Assembly: GCA_019096065.1 (NCBI GenBank) | Contig: JAGUCH010000008.1 | Location: 3,229,001-3,293,000, forward strand | Reading direction: 5' to 3' | DNA length: 64,000 nt | Origin: Paracyclopina nana | Taxonomy: Eukaryota; Arthropoda; Copepoda; Cyclopoida; Cyclopettidae | In this document: positions 13,101 through 23,551 of the stretch, piece after piece | Layout: every line of letters begins with the position of its first letter | Numbering within the stretch: position 1 is the stretch's first letter | The notes under the pieces: generated by a model | Database searches by the model: none | What the model was told of the DNA's origin: nothing | What the model saw: the letters and a program-made list of their open reading frames with translations, nothing else | Made by a program: the position numbers and the translations under genes

Positions 13101-16100
13101 CATGCTGGCCTTGGAGGAGAACGCGTTCCTCCTCGCAGGAGTCACCAAAACGCCCGAGGAGATCCTTGAAACCTATGAAACATTGAGTAAGTCCTCCCTT
13201 TTTTTCGGATTATTGTAACAGCAGCCTCGTGCTGAGGCTGGTGCTCACAGAGCCGTAAGTAAGCGAAGAAAGCCATTCCTCACAAATTGGGCACGATATT
13301 GACAGGCCCCCGACGTCGAGTAGTAGAAATATTACCAAAAATATGTTAAATTGGCCTTTTTTTCCAGCCATGACCATCAAGGTCCTGCGTGTGGGACATC
13401 AAGCCGAGGCCGAAGTGACGTTCCCCGCAAAACCGCTGCTGTACGTGGACGATAAGATCTCATTAGCAGCCTCAGATCTCGAGGACAACTCTCAAGGCGG
13501 CCTCGGCGAGGCCGTTTTCTTCTCGTATCGCGGCCTCCATGAAATCCTCTCGGGGGCCAAGACTCACTTGTCCTTCGAGGACGAGGACAGCCCAGTCGAT
13601 GCAGGCAAATCCTGGAGGCTCAATTCTCGCATCATTTCGGCCTCGCTCGGCCGAGGCCGGCACATCGAGCTGCATAGGCCGGTCACGATAGAGCTGAGAC
13701 ATATCAACACCGAGGCCGGAGTTTTGCAGGAGCCAGTGTGCGTTTTTTGGGACTACGAGGTGCACGGGTGGTCGGACAGCGGCTGCCAATTGATTGAGAC
13801 CAATCAGACCTTCAGTGTGTGCCAGTGTGATCATCTCACGAATTTCGCCCTTTTGATGAGGCCAATCACGGCCTCGCCTCTTCTCACGAACGTGAGGCTG
13901 GACATTGTGGCCTACGCGGTGACCTCAGTGGTTCTGCTCGCCCTCCTGATCATCCTGTTCAAGGTAAGTGTCGTGTAATTGTGTCATGATATATGGGCAA
14001 ATATTGACTGTGCTACCTGAAGCAGTAGCAGCCTGAAAGCCCTTTATATTTACCAGTGGAGTGCTTCGCTTTATTTCAAAGCTTTGAGAAAATCTTCCGG
14101 AGGAACTTTTCACAGGGGATATTATTAAACTAAAAGGTTCCCTCCTCGTTGCTTCAGTATTTTCTTAAGCAAACAAAGTGCAGCTAAACACACCGAGGCA
14201 AACAGTTTTTTTTCTATGTGTAGCAGCCAAATTAAGCTTCGCGTAATATTAAAATATGGGGTCACATTTGTCTGTGCTCAGCTCTCACTATTACAATGAA
14301 TGGCACATTACCTCTAATAGGCACTATGGGGGCTGGCTTTTTTCAAGGTCTCCCCTCTTAAGTGGGACACTTTCTAAATTGGTTGGGGTTTAGCCCAGTG
14401 TGGCATGTTGCTCCTGGCAAATATTTGTAGCATATAGTGGAGCGGCTGCCTTTTGAGCTGAGGTGAGTGGTGGAAATGGAATGGTAAACTCAAATGGCTC
14501 TTTGAGTTGACATTTCATGGTTGCTTTACTCAATGCAAAGTAAGTTGGTAGGCAAACAGAAAACAGAAAATAAAGCGCAAGGAGTCGAAACAAACGACCC
14601 TTTCAGCTACACAGTAAACCCTCCCTTTTTTCCGAGCTCATCACGCTGAAAATGCCGCAAAAAGCCTTCGTGAAAGACAAACATTTGCTTTAGCAGTTTG
14701 CTTGCTCAAAACAGAGCGAAAAAGCCCTCCTTTGATACAGAAGTGTGTTCACCTAAAAACACAATTATTGGAGCTGCAGCAGTAAGGAAAATCTTCTCAG
14801 TTACTTGGAAGTAGAGAAAGGCTTTTTTGCTCGTGGATAGCCATCGAAACCGCCTTTAATCAGCTTTTCTCTGGCCTTGTTCAATTAGTCACACGCGAGT
14901 GACACAAAACGTAGGTGTGCCAACAAATACACATAACAGCTAGGCATTTTCACCAGTAACTCTACTTTTTAGCTCTATATCAGCACGTAATAAGGGAAAA
15001 AACTATTGAAGTAAAGTGAGAGCTTTTTTCTGTCAGTGGCAGAAATATTTTCTAATATCGTTGTTTTTCCATAGATGCGGAGTCGAGTGAAGAGCTGGTG
15101 CCAAGGCTGCCACTGCTGTTGTTCCGTCTCCATGAGCGACAAAGAACGACGGACGATGGGGCATTTGGAGAAGTGCCAGAGCTTTTACACTGGTTTGTCT
15201 CAGGGTCCACCCTCGGGACCAAACGGGCCTGGAGCCCTAATGAGTGGATCTGCCAAAAAAGCCCGAACTTTGGGAGGGCCCCACGGCATCCTAACTTCAG
15301 GCCTCACGGGAGCCAACTTTGCTGCCAATACCACCTCCAGGGTAATTATTTTTTCACTAGCTTCTTCATGATGTCAGAGCAAGTCATTCCTTGAGAGATA
15401 TCATCAGCCAAAACAAACACTTTATAGCATGATGCTGCCAGCAGCTATTAGGATGGCCTTGGGCTCTGCGATGTAGATTACCATGCATGTGGCACAAAGA
15501 TGTAATGATCAATTACACGCGTATATTGAGGGCGACATAGAGTTTTAATTTCTTTTTAATTTTCGGGCATATTTTGAGGCTTGCCTAATTTTGACGTATT
15601 TGCTTGTGGGCAAATAGCAGAGGAGGGCGGCTTGTTTTTCGTAGAGCGTAAACTAATCAGTCAAAGTGCGATGTCAAAACTTTTTCATCCTCCTTGAGAA
15701 AAAAATGGTCTTTAATCATCATTGTGTAGAAGTTTAATACCTTATCTTCTCGCCAAAGGGCCTGCCTGCTAATTTATCTTGTAACAGATGCTTCGCAGCC
15801 CTTTTTCGGGCAAATGACTTCGCAGCAGGCATTTAAAGCCCCCCTTTTTCAAATATAAAGCATAAATTAAACATGGCTGGGGATGGTATCTTACTCTATA
15901 AGTGTTTTCCTGGTCTCTCTCACAGTGGAAGGAAAACTTATGATGGAAAGTAGGCAAAACTGTATTTGGGCCAACTTGAGACCTGTCAACGTGGGAAAAC
16001 AGGCTGAAAAGGAGCTTAGCAGCTAGAGCGCGCCTACTTTGCATAAGAGTTAGAGACTTGAATGTTTAGCTCGGTAAACTGGTAAAATCGTACGTTGCTG

Positions 16101-17217
16101 TGTGTATACAGTCTGAAAAGCGGGCTCAATCGACCTCGAGAACGACCTCAACTTTTTCTAGTAATGTGACATCAGCAGAGTGCCAAGGAAACTTTTCCCA
16201 AAAGAAGTAGAAGACGACTCCACCACCACCACCGCGCAAACTTTCTTCAGTAAAATATGACCAATTCCCCCTCTTTTATTGCAGGTTCCTGGCACCTCTC
16301 AATATATTGACCAAGGAGGATTTAGAACGCTGAGCTCCACACCCTTGATGATGATGACCAAGCCGCGGCCTCACATCACGCTGAATCCATACAGCACGCA
16401 ATTGGTGGACAACTTGAACATGATGATGCCGAGCAGCAGCAGCAACAACAATTCCACCAATTCCAATTCGAGTGCCTCCACCAACTCAACCAGCCTTGGC
16501 ACTCCTCTCACCCAAAGTCAGCTCATGAGCCCTCAGCTCATGAACCTGACCAACACGCTGAGGAGGCCGAACCACCCAGCAGCTCAGCATAATAACGAGG
16601 TTGTTTATCGCGCTGTGAGTCCTCACGGACACGTCTACTGGGAAATAGACCCTGCACAAGTCTACGGTACGCACGGTATCAACAACAATGAGGAAAACGT
16701 GGCTCTCCTCGCTCAGCAGCAGCAACATCATCATCATGCTCAGCAGCAGCCTGTCTCGCGACCTTACTTAACCAGTCGCCACGGGCAGCTGACAGAGGAA
16801 GATTTGCTGCTACAGCAGCATTTATTGGCCTCAGACCCCGCTGTGACCAATGGACTGCACGACTCCATTAATGGGCTGCAGCATGTGGAAACCTTCCAGC
16901 CTGGCATGGTCATGATGGCGAGCTCGTCCTCTTCTTCCAATGGAAATAACAACGCGGGCTCATTTGTGCGGACGGGGGCGAACCGGTTCACCCGAAAGCA
17001 GCAGTCTTCTCAGCAAGCTCAGCAAGCTCAGCCTCAGCAGCAGACTGTGGCCACCGTGTCGACCTCGCAAGCCTCCAACGTGCCCGAGCAGCTCCAGACT
17101 CAGGTGCAAATCAGAGATATTCGGCCCATTCAGGTGTCAGTGAAAAGCAGTGAATACATCGAGGCTAAAATTCGCACGTTGCGACGAGGCGGCAACAACA
17201 ATCATAGTGATTCGTGA
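4169..17217 (+). CDS. Latrophilin-like adhesion receptor with a single transmembrane helix (SUEL lectin-HormR-GAIN/GPS-1TM)
   Basis: Exons 4169-4316, 8811-9033, 10147-10733, 12551-13186, 13368-13963, 15075-15341 and 16285-17217 join in phase (1,2,1,1,0,0) to encode 1129 residues. The start gccaaaATG opens a signal peptide (about 1-20). Residues about 55-160 form a SUEL/galactose-binding lectin domain with paired cysteines (C64, C73, C125, C131, C144, C157), followed by a Ser/Thr/Ala-rich stalk. Residues 340-395 are a hormone-receptor motif (WYC, PDMSDC). The GAIN domain ends in a complete GPS: C656, W659, W666, C671, C683, C685 and HL|T at 687-689, predicted to self-cleave. One helix follows at about 709-729, then a Cys cluster (WCQGCHCCC) and a 400-residue Ser/Asn/Gln-rich tail. 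Latrophilins normally carry seven helices; no frame for TM2-7 is seen in introns 5 or 6. Membership of the latrophilin/Cirl group is well supported; the 1TM form is read from the sequence, its function inferred. Confidence 0.88.
4317..8810 (+). other. Intron 1 of the latrophilin-like gene (4.5 kb)
   Basis: It begins gtaagc and ends ttgcag, separating the signal-peptide exon from the first lectin exon. It holds a CAG run at about 5196-5215, a GCTGCT run near 6673-6692, and long antisense open frames (5553-6101 and 7586-8077) that show no domain and no splice structure. Nothing else is supportable. A first intron this long may hold enhancers, but I see no direct evidence of one. Confidence 0.6.
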
Positions 17218-17524
17218 AAAGGCATTATTAATTATGTTAATCATTACTGAGTGTGTCTTCGAGGATTTTCCAATAGTGAGATTGGAATTATATACATTAG
17301 TATATACATATATACTGGCTGTGATGCTATAATTATTATTATTCGAATTTACGTCTCCGTGTGCTTTTAGGCTCTTTTTTTTCGTTGTTGGCACCCCCAT
17401 TTAAAACACACACACAATGAAATATACAGAAGTTCAACATGTGTTGCTCAACCAACTCGCCATTTTTTGCTCGCAGTCATTCTTCGGTTTATCAAGATTA
17501 GCCTATTGTCACTATCGTATTTAA

Positions 17525-17530
17525 ATTAAA
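17525..17530 (+). terminator. Candidate poly(A) signal of the latrophilin-like gene
   Basis: ATTAAA lies about 310 bp after the stop codon in AT-rich sequence. It is a common AATAAA variant, and the cleavage site was not identified. Confidence 0.3.
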
Positions 17531-20500
17531 GACTCCATATTATTTGGTGCTATCATAGCATAGCAGATAGCAGCTTCCCACGTTTTCATAGCTTCTGCTA
17601 ATGTTGCTCTAAGCAACAGGACAGACGGAAAATGCTACCCATTGGTTTCCACAGACTCATCCATTATTTTCGAGCCGCTATATAATACGGATACCCATTG
17701 ATTGCGAAAAAATCAATAGTCAACAAAAAGCGTTGAAACGCGCGCAGATGGCGAGATCTGCGGCCACCACATCCATTTGACATCAAGCGCGTAGGAGCAA
17801 AAACTGATATGATTTCTGACTGACAGCTTATTTGAGCATATGTGTGGCTTCTTTATTTGGAAATGTGGCAAAAAATCGCCCCTCACCTTCATTTTCATTG
17901 AGATGTTATTAAAAACCACAAATAAGTTAGTGTGGTCATTTTTTGTTGTGGTGGTGTGAATAAGAGCTCGCGATCCCACGCACACGTGGCCTTTTAAGCC
18001 CCATGATCATCTTTGGAGCTGTGATAATGGCTAAAAGTTTCCTTTTATCTTCTCTGCGAGGCTGGACACATATAGAGAAGAGAGGTGACGCAGCACTCTG
18101 TCCATTCCATCCCAAAATATCCATCTATTATGGAGTGTTTTCAATTTTGACATTTTTCCCTTTTCCTGCTAAATCAACAACGAACATGGAGGGGAAGCAG
18201 TCGAAGATTTTTATGTCCCACAGAGTTTCACTCCACTTTGCAGCTGTTGAATTTAATTTTGGCCTCTTCTGCCATCAGCATAAATTGGAACGACGATCGA
18301 GCGGCTTTATTGGTTTTCTGCAAAGTCTTGCTACGATAGGTGAGCAAAACAACTGTTAAACAGATAATGGGCGGTGGGTCTTGAATTCCTAATTTGACGG
18401 GCATTCCAGCTCACAATAATCATTTTTCTTATACCCTAGCATGAAAACCAATGATTTTGAGTGCAGTGATGATCACAGCAAAAAGCTCCAAATCGACCTT
18501 TTTCCAATGCCTAATGGAACTGTTTTTTTCAGGGAAACCCTGATGGCATCAGCTGTGGTTTTTGCTCAAGACTACGTCATCCTTTGGAGAGATTCATGAA
18601 TATGCATGCATTTAATGGCCGAACATATGTAGTTCAATGGGCAATTTAGCACCTAAAAAAAGCTGACACCACTTTTGCGCGCATTTATTGCTCCCATTCG
18701 TAGTTGTGCTTTGTTGCTTTGTCAGGCCTTGAAAAAACACTTTTCTAGTGTGTTCACCAGAGGTGGGTTAAACCTACTACATTTTATGGACTTTAGTATG
18801 GTCCCAAATAAGGTGGTGGAAAAAGTTAAAAGCCGACTTCTTGGTGCAGTGCACTGTATATCAAGAAAAGGTGGAGCCCTTTTTTTGAGCTCTTTATATA
18901 GAGAGAGTGCATTAACAGTATGGGGTCAAAGGGATTTGTGAGACAGCCACGATGTAGCAAGGAGCAATATCCGAAATTGCGACACAAAAAAGTTCACACC
19001 GAAGAAAATGCTTTGCAGATAGAACGCTAAGAGGCAAAATGAGCTCTTTTGAAAAGTAGCCATAGGAATTTAGTGCTGCTGTGACAATAAAGTTTGATTG
19101 AACGCGAATGAATGATGTTTGCCTTTAGGAACCCCAATTTTCTATCTCAGAGTCACTAAAAGGGAGGAGAAGAACTTCTGTTATATATGTGTGTGTGTGT
19201 GGAGACTATAGCAGGAAGATTTCTCGTTACAAAGCTGAAAAAGTGATGTTTTGTCAGAGCAAACAGCAGTCAAAATCGAATCGCGAGTCTCCACAGCTGC
19301 TTTCAATGCGTCCGAGAGGAGCTGTGAAAATCATGGCTCAAAATATGATGTTTATAATAGCGCCCGCGATGAAGTTGCGGGCACGCACAATAAAATCGAC
19401 TACTCATCCCAGATATGAGATTGAGTGCATGCAAATTACTGACTTTTTGACTGGCACACTGAAAGCAACTTTGACCTTTTCATGCAAACTTGATTCGATG
19501 CTGCAAATATTCCATGCTCTCAAAACAATGAGCCAAAATGAATTTTTTTTACCCGAGTGAACGAGGCTTCTTCTCAACGTTCTTTCTCGATATATCTCGC
19601 AAGGCCCGAAAATTAGGTATGGGAATTCAATTTGTCGTTCATTTCTCCCCGTCTGTGCCTTGAAGCGTATCGCCTCAGACAATAAATCTAGTTCATCCAT
19701 ATTTTGCTCTGCATATAATTGTATGCCATTTATTGATGCGGCGACTTCCTGTCGATGCAATCAGCGCGTGCCCCAGTACAAAAAGCTCATCACGGCTCGC
19801 GCGATGAAATAAGCGTTTAGCGTGATGATGCCACATATGGGATATAACTAATGATATATGGACGACATGATCATAAAATCGATTTTCACCGGCGACGTGG
19901 TCCAAAGTGTTCTATTGAGCATTTTTAAATCGAAGCATCCATCATTTGTTCACGCAGCTGATGCATGGAAAAACAATCATTACATTATAGAACATCTTTC
20001 GAGAATGGAATTCCTCACGACTCGCTCGCAGAAAACCATCTATTGATTCGTGACCCACGAATCCTTTCACAAAAATTACTGGCGAAATTGTCATGCATAG
20101 CATATATCGTGAACCTGAGAAAAAGTGGGCGTGCATTTTACACCCATTTTTCGACAAGGATCTCGACAAGGGTGTGGCCCGCGCGAAAAAGATCTACTGG
20201 GAATTTTTCCTTATCAAAGTGCTATCTGTATAGCATGGCAGTTGGCACATTTTGTGAATTGCTCCTTCATATTCAAGAGGTGTAGTTTTAATGCTTGGAT
20301 GGGTGGGCCTCACCAAGAGAAAAACTAATGGGGGCAAAATATGGCTCCACTTCATTTGAACGCGCGAGCAAATGGAATTTCGCAGTGTGTCCAACAAGAA
20401 TAAGAAGATGAGAGAAAAGGCCAAAAGTATGCCACTTCTCCCCTTTATTCTCGCAGCAGTCACTTCTTTAGCGCCATAAGACGTCATATTGTGGGTGAAG

Positions 20501-22845
20501 GGGGCTGCTGCTGGTCACCAAAGAAATTTGTATTAAATGGGGGTGTCATTCTTTCTCTGGTGATGGATGGGGGCTTTTATCGATCCATTTTCGAGCGGCT
20601 GTATGGTGCTTATCTAAGAAGCTCGAAAATAGCCCCTTGAGCTCTTCAGCGCATTGGTAATATGATGGAAAACATGGCCATGTTTTGTCTAGACAACATG
20701 CAACATCAGAATATTAGAAAACGCATTGCTGAGAGAGATTTTCTGATATTTTACTTCCGAAAGGAAGCCAAAAGTTACACGTACTATTAGAGAGAAGTGC
20801 TTTGCCCGGGAAAGGGAAAAGCTTGGGGTTTAAATTGCCCCTAGTGTTGCGTGAGATCTTCCACTTAAAAGATGGTCCAGTAGTCATTATTAATGACCCG
20901 TTTCATCTGAACTAGGCCAAAAGGTTCAGCACACAGAAAGGCTCCATTTTCTTTAAAAATATGCATCGTATCCTGCAAGGAGTCTATTAAATTCCTGGCT
21001 TTAATGAAATTGAATTTTTAGCTCAGCAGCCCGGAAATTGTCTCAGTGTTTCCTCGTTTTGATGAAATTTCCTCATTTATTTATGCTAATTCAGTAATTC
21101 TCCTCTCAAGATGAGCTCACTTCCCCCCCAAACAAAATAATAACAATGTTTGTAGCTGGGATGCATTGTAGCCTGTCGTAATGAAGTCTCCTCCTCCTTT
21201 TCATCATCAAAAGTAGTAACATGAGAACAACGTTGCTTTTTCCTCCCCTTACTTCGAGATTAGGACAATTTGCACTTCATTACGCATAACAATTGAGAGG
21301 ATCTGTTTTTCTTGGATTGCCAGCTCAGATCTCTGATCCAACGAGGCAGTACTTTGAAGCAAGGTGATATTGAGAAATTTGGGGGAGAATTCCTGCTTAC
21401 AATCTCCCTTATTATTCCCTGAAAAATAACAGACAAAAAATAAGGGAAGGGGTGAGGAGTGGAGATAGCACGAGAAATATACTACTATGTAAGGGAAATT
21501 GTCTCAAAATGCCATGTCACGAGCACATACACACAGGAGAGTAGTTGTATGCAAAAATTCCATCCTATTTCTGGATACGAAACACGTGCCGGCCACACGG
21601 CTTCCCTTGATTAATCTAGCTGTAGTGGTGGTGGTCTTTGCATTGGATTCATCTTCGATTTTGGAATACAACAGGGCGTTCTCATATCGCATTTTAGTTA
21701 AACCAAAACTGATACTGGTTAGACCAAACTGACTTTTGTCCGGACAAAAGTCAGCATTCTTGTAGCGTTTAGTTTAACCAGAATCAGCGTGGTTTAACTA
21801 AAATCAGTTTTGGTTAGACCAAACTGCGATATGAGAACGCCCTAACAACTACAAAAGAGGACGAGATGAGATCGTCAACTGCAAGGGAACGACGTGCCAT
21901 TCGCCATTTTCCGAAATCCTATTATAAAATGGGACGAACTCTATTAATGCACCATAGGAATTATTGTGACTTGTTCTGGCAAAAATGGCTGCCTTCGAGG
22001 GGAAGAAAAAACGTGCCTAATGATGCTGCAATTACCCTGAGATAAGAGAGACGTAATTCTTTAAAGAATGCATTGCAGCAGAGGTCGTGACAGAAAATGA
22101 ACTTCCTTTGGTGGGTCGTCATTTGAATTATGCAATTATTTAACAATGGCATGGCTATCAAGGACGTGTAATAACATTGCGCAGGTGGATTTTGAAAATA
22201 TTATGCTGCAGCAAAACAATAAAAGACCCGAAGCATCCAGAGGAATTTTCATTCGAAATTCCTATTCCGTCTGAACAACAGTATTGAACAACCCTGATGT
22301 GGTGATGTTATTGACCCGCCAAGTGCCAAATCCGCAAACAAGGGCGAGGGTGGCTCGAATCCTGACACTAAATAAAAGCTAGCCTGAAGCTAGCAACGCC
22401 AGCCTGTTTATGAAAAACTCTTGAATTGAAGCAGGACAATTAGTTTTTGGTGGTCAACACACAAAGTTGCTGCTGCTGCTGCTGCACTTGAGAAATTCCT
22501 CAATTTTCACAGAAAAATGTGCTTGCTCCAGCTCGGCAAGATGGATCGTTTTGGGCCGACAATATTGATCAGCCATGATAATGAAGGGGAAAAACAATGC
22601 CAGGTTTTCTGCTCCGATTCACAAATAAAGCAACCCCTCTTCTGCTTCTTTGTAGTAGCAGCTTTTACCCTATTTTCCTTGCTACAGAGATTTTCCAACC
22701 CATTTTCTGTTCCTCTCGTACTTTGCGTCTTTATCAAGCTGAAAAGAGAGCTTTGGCTACTTAGTAGCAGGAGGAGATAAGACTTTTGTCATAATCGTGA
22801 TTATTACAAAAGTAGGCACTTAGTTCACCGGTGAGTTCAAAGAGC
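17531..22845. other. Intergenic DNA, mostly featureless
   Basis: No gene is supportable. It contains a short TG run near 19188-19200, overlapping palindromes around 20669-20700, the MITE at 21673-21843, and a TGC run near 22469-22483. Open frames here lack domains and compatible splice sites. Confidence 0.5.
21673..21843. mobile_element. MITE with about 41-bp terminal inverted repeats
   Basis: The left end AGGGCGTTCTCATATCGC is matched exactly, in reverse complement, by the right end GCGATATGAGAACGCCCT. Similarity continues to about 41 bp with roughly six mismatches. The 171-bp interior has no coding capacity, contains repeated GGTTAGACCAAACTG-type words in both orientations, and has a perfect 26-bp palindrome at 21729-21754. 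The AGGG terminus suggests a DNA transposon derivative. No clean target duplication was found, so the superfamily is open. Confidence 0.85.
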
Positions 22846-23359
22846 ATGAACGACTTATCAAGAGCGTTTCTCCTTGCCACGATAGGCCTGCTATTTTTCC
22901 TGGCTTTTGTGTACTGCTACAAGAAGGGATGGATTTGTGCCAACCATGTAAGTTTTCAGCTACCCCTTTCTTTTGTTGGCAAGAAAAAGCAGGCACGAGA
23001 TGTCGACATATCATGAAAGTAGCATGCATCAAGCGTGTCCCAAAGCAGTGATTTCTGCACTCACTCCAGAGCTTTATGTGCGAGCTTACTTTGTCGTGAT
23101 GAATCCCCCTTTAATGCAGAAAGACGACGAGATATTTGATGTGGAGGAAGTCACCAATCACTTGCCACTCAGAAGTGAAAGTTTGCATTCGGTGAGGCCA
23201 CGACCCAAGCCCAGAATTGCTACCATATCATTTGAAAATGAGGAGCCTCCCCCGCCAAACTACGAGGAATTATTTCCTTCACCATCCTATTACGAAGGGT
23301 GTCAAAATGATTCCATTTCAAACAATGAAGGAAGAAGTGTCACAGTTGCAAAATATTAG
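22846..23359 (+). CDS. Small single-pass membrane protein with a PPxY motif
   Basis: Exons 22846-22947 and 23120-23359 join in phase 0 over a 172-bp intron (gtaagt...atgcag) to give 113 residues. A six-residue N-terminus is followed by a hydrophobic segment at about 7-26, then Lys-Lys, so the C-terminal part is probably cytoplasmic. The tail is acidic, then proline-rich, and holds PPPPNYEELFPSPSY: a PPNY motif of the kind bound by NEDD4-type ubiquitin-ligase WW domains. AATAAA at 23546-23551 is a plausible poly(A) signal. The layout (short lumenal end, one helix, PY-type tail) is that of trafficking adaptors such as Commissureless or Ndfip, but I see no overall similarity that would justify naming it. 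Coding status is supported by the splice phase, strong donor and coherent motif. Confidence 0.6.
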
Positions 23360-23545
23360 CAGGTGTCAAAATGTTTTCTATGAAAATTCTGTATTTACTT
23401 TTATGCTCTCTCTCCCAAATCGGATTACAATTTTAGTATAGTGCACAGCTAGAAGTAGGATCTTCTGCTGTTGACATTATTATCAGTACAGACGAAATCT
23501 GCATATATTATTGCCCTTATTTTCTCCTAGGTTGAGGTGCCAGGC

Positions 23546-23551
23546 AATAAA
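23546..23551 (+). terminator. Candidate poly(A) signal of the PPxY gene
   Basis: A canonical AATAAA lies about 190 bp after the stop codon of the small PPxY protein. Confidence 0.4.

Noticed and set aside
13964..15074. Search for TM2-TM7 exons in intron 5 of the latrophilin-like gene
   Set aside because: No plus-strand open frame of 60 codons or more and no run of hydrophobic segments was found, so the single-TM reading stands.
22325..22375. tRNA-like GGCTCGAATCC box
   Set aside because: It resembles a T-loop, but I could not pair an acceptor stem or find a D-loop and anticodon arm upstream.
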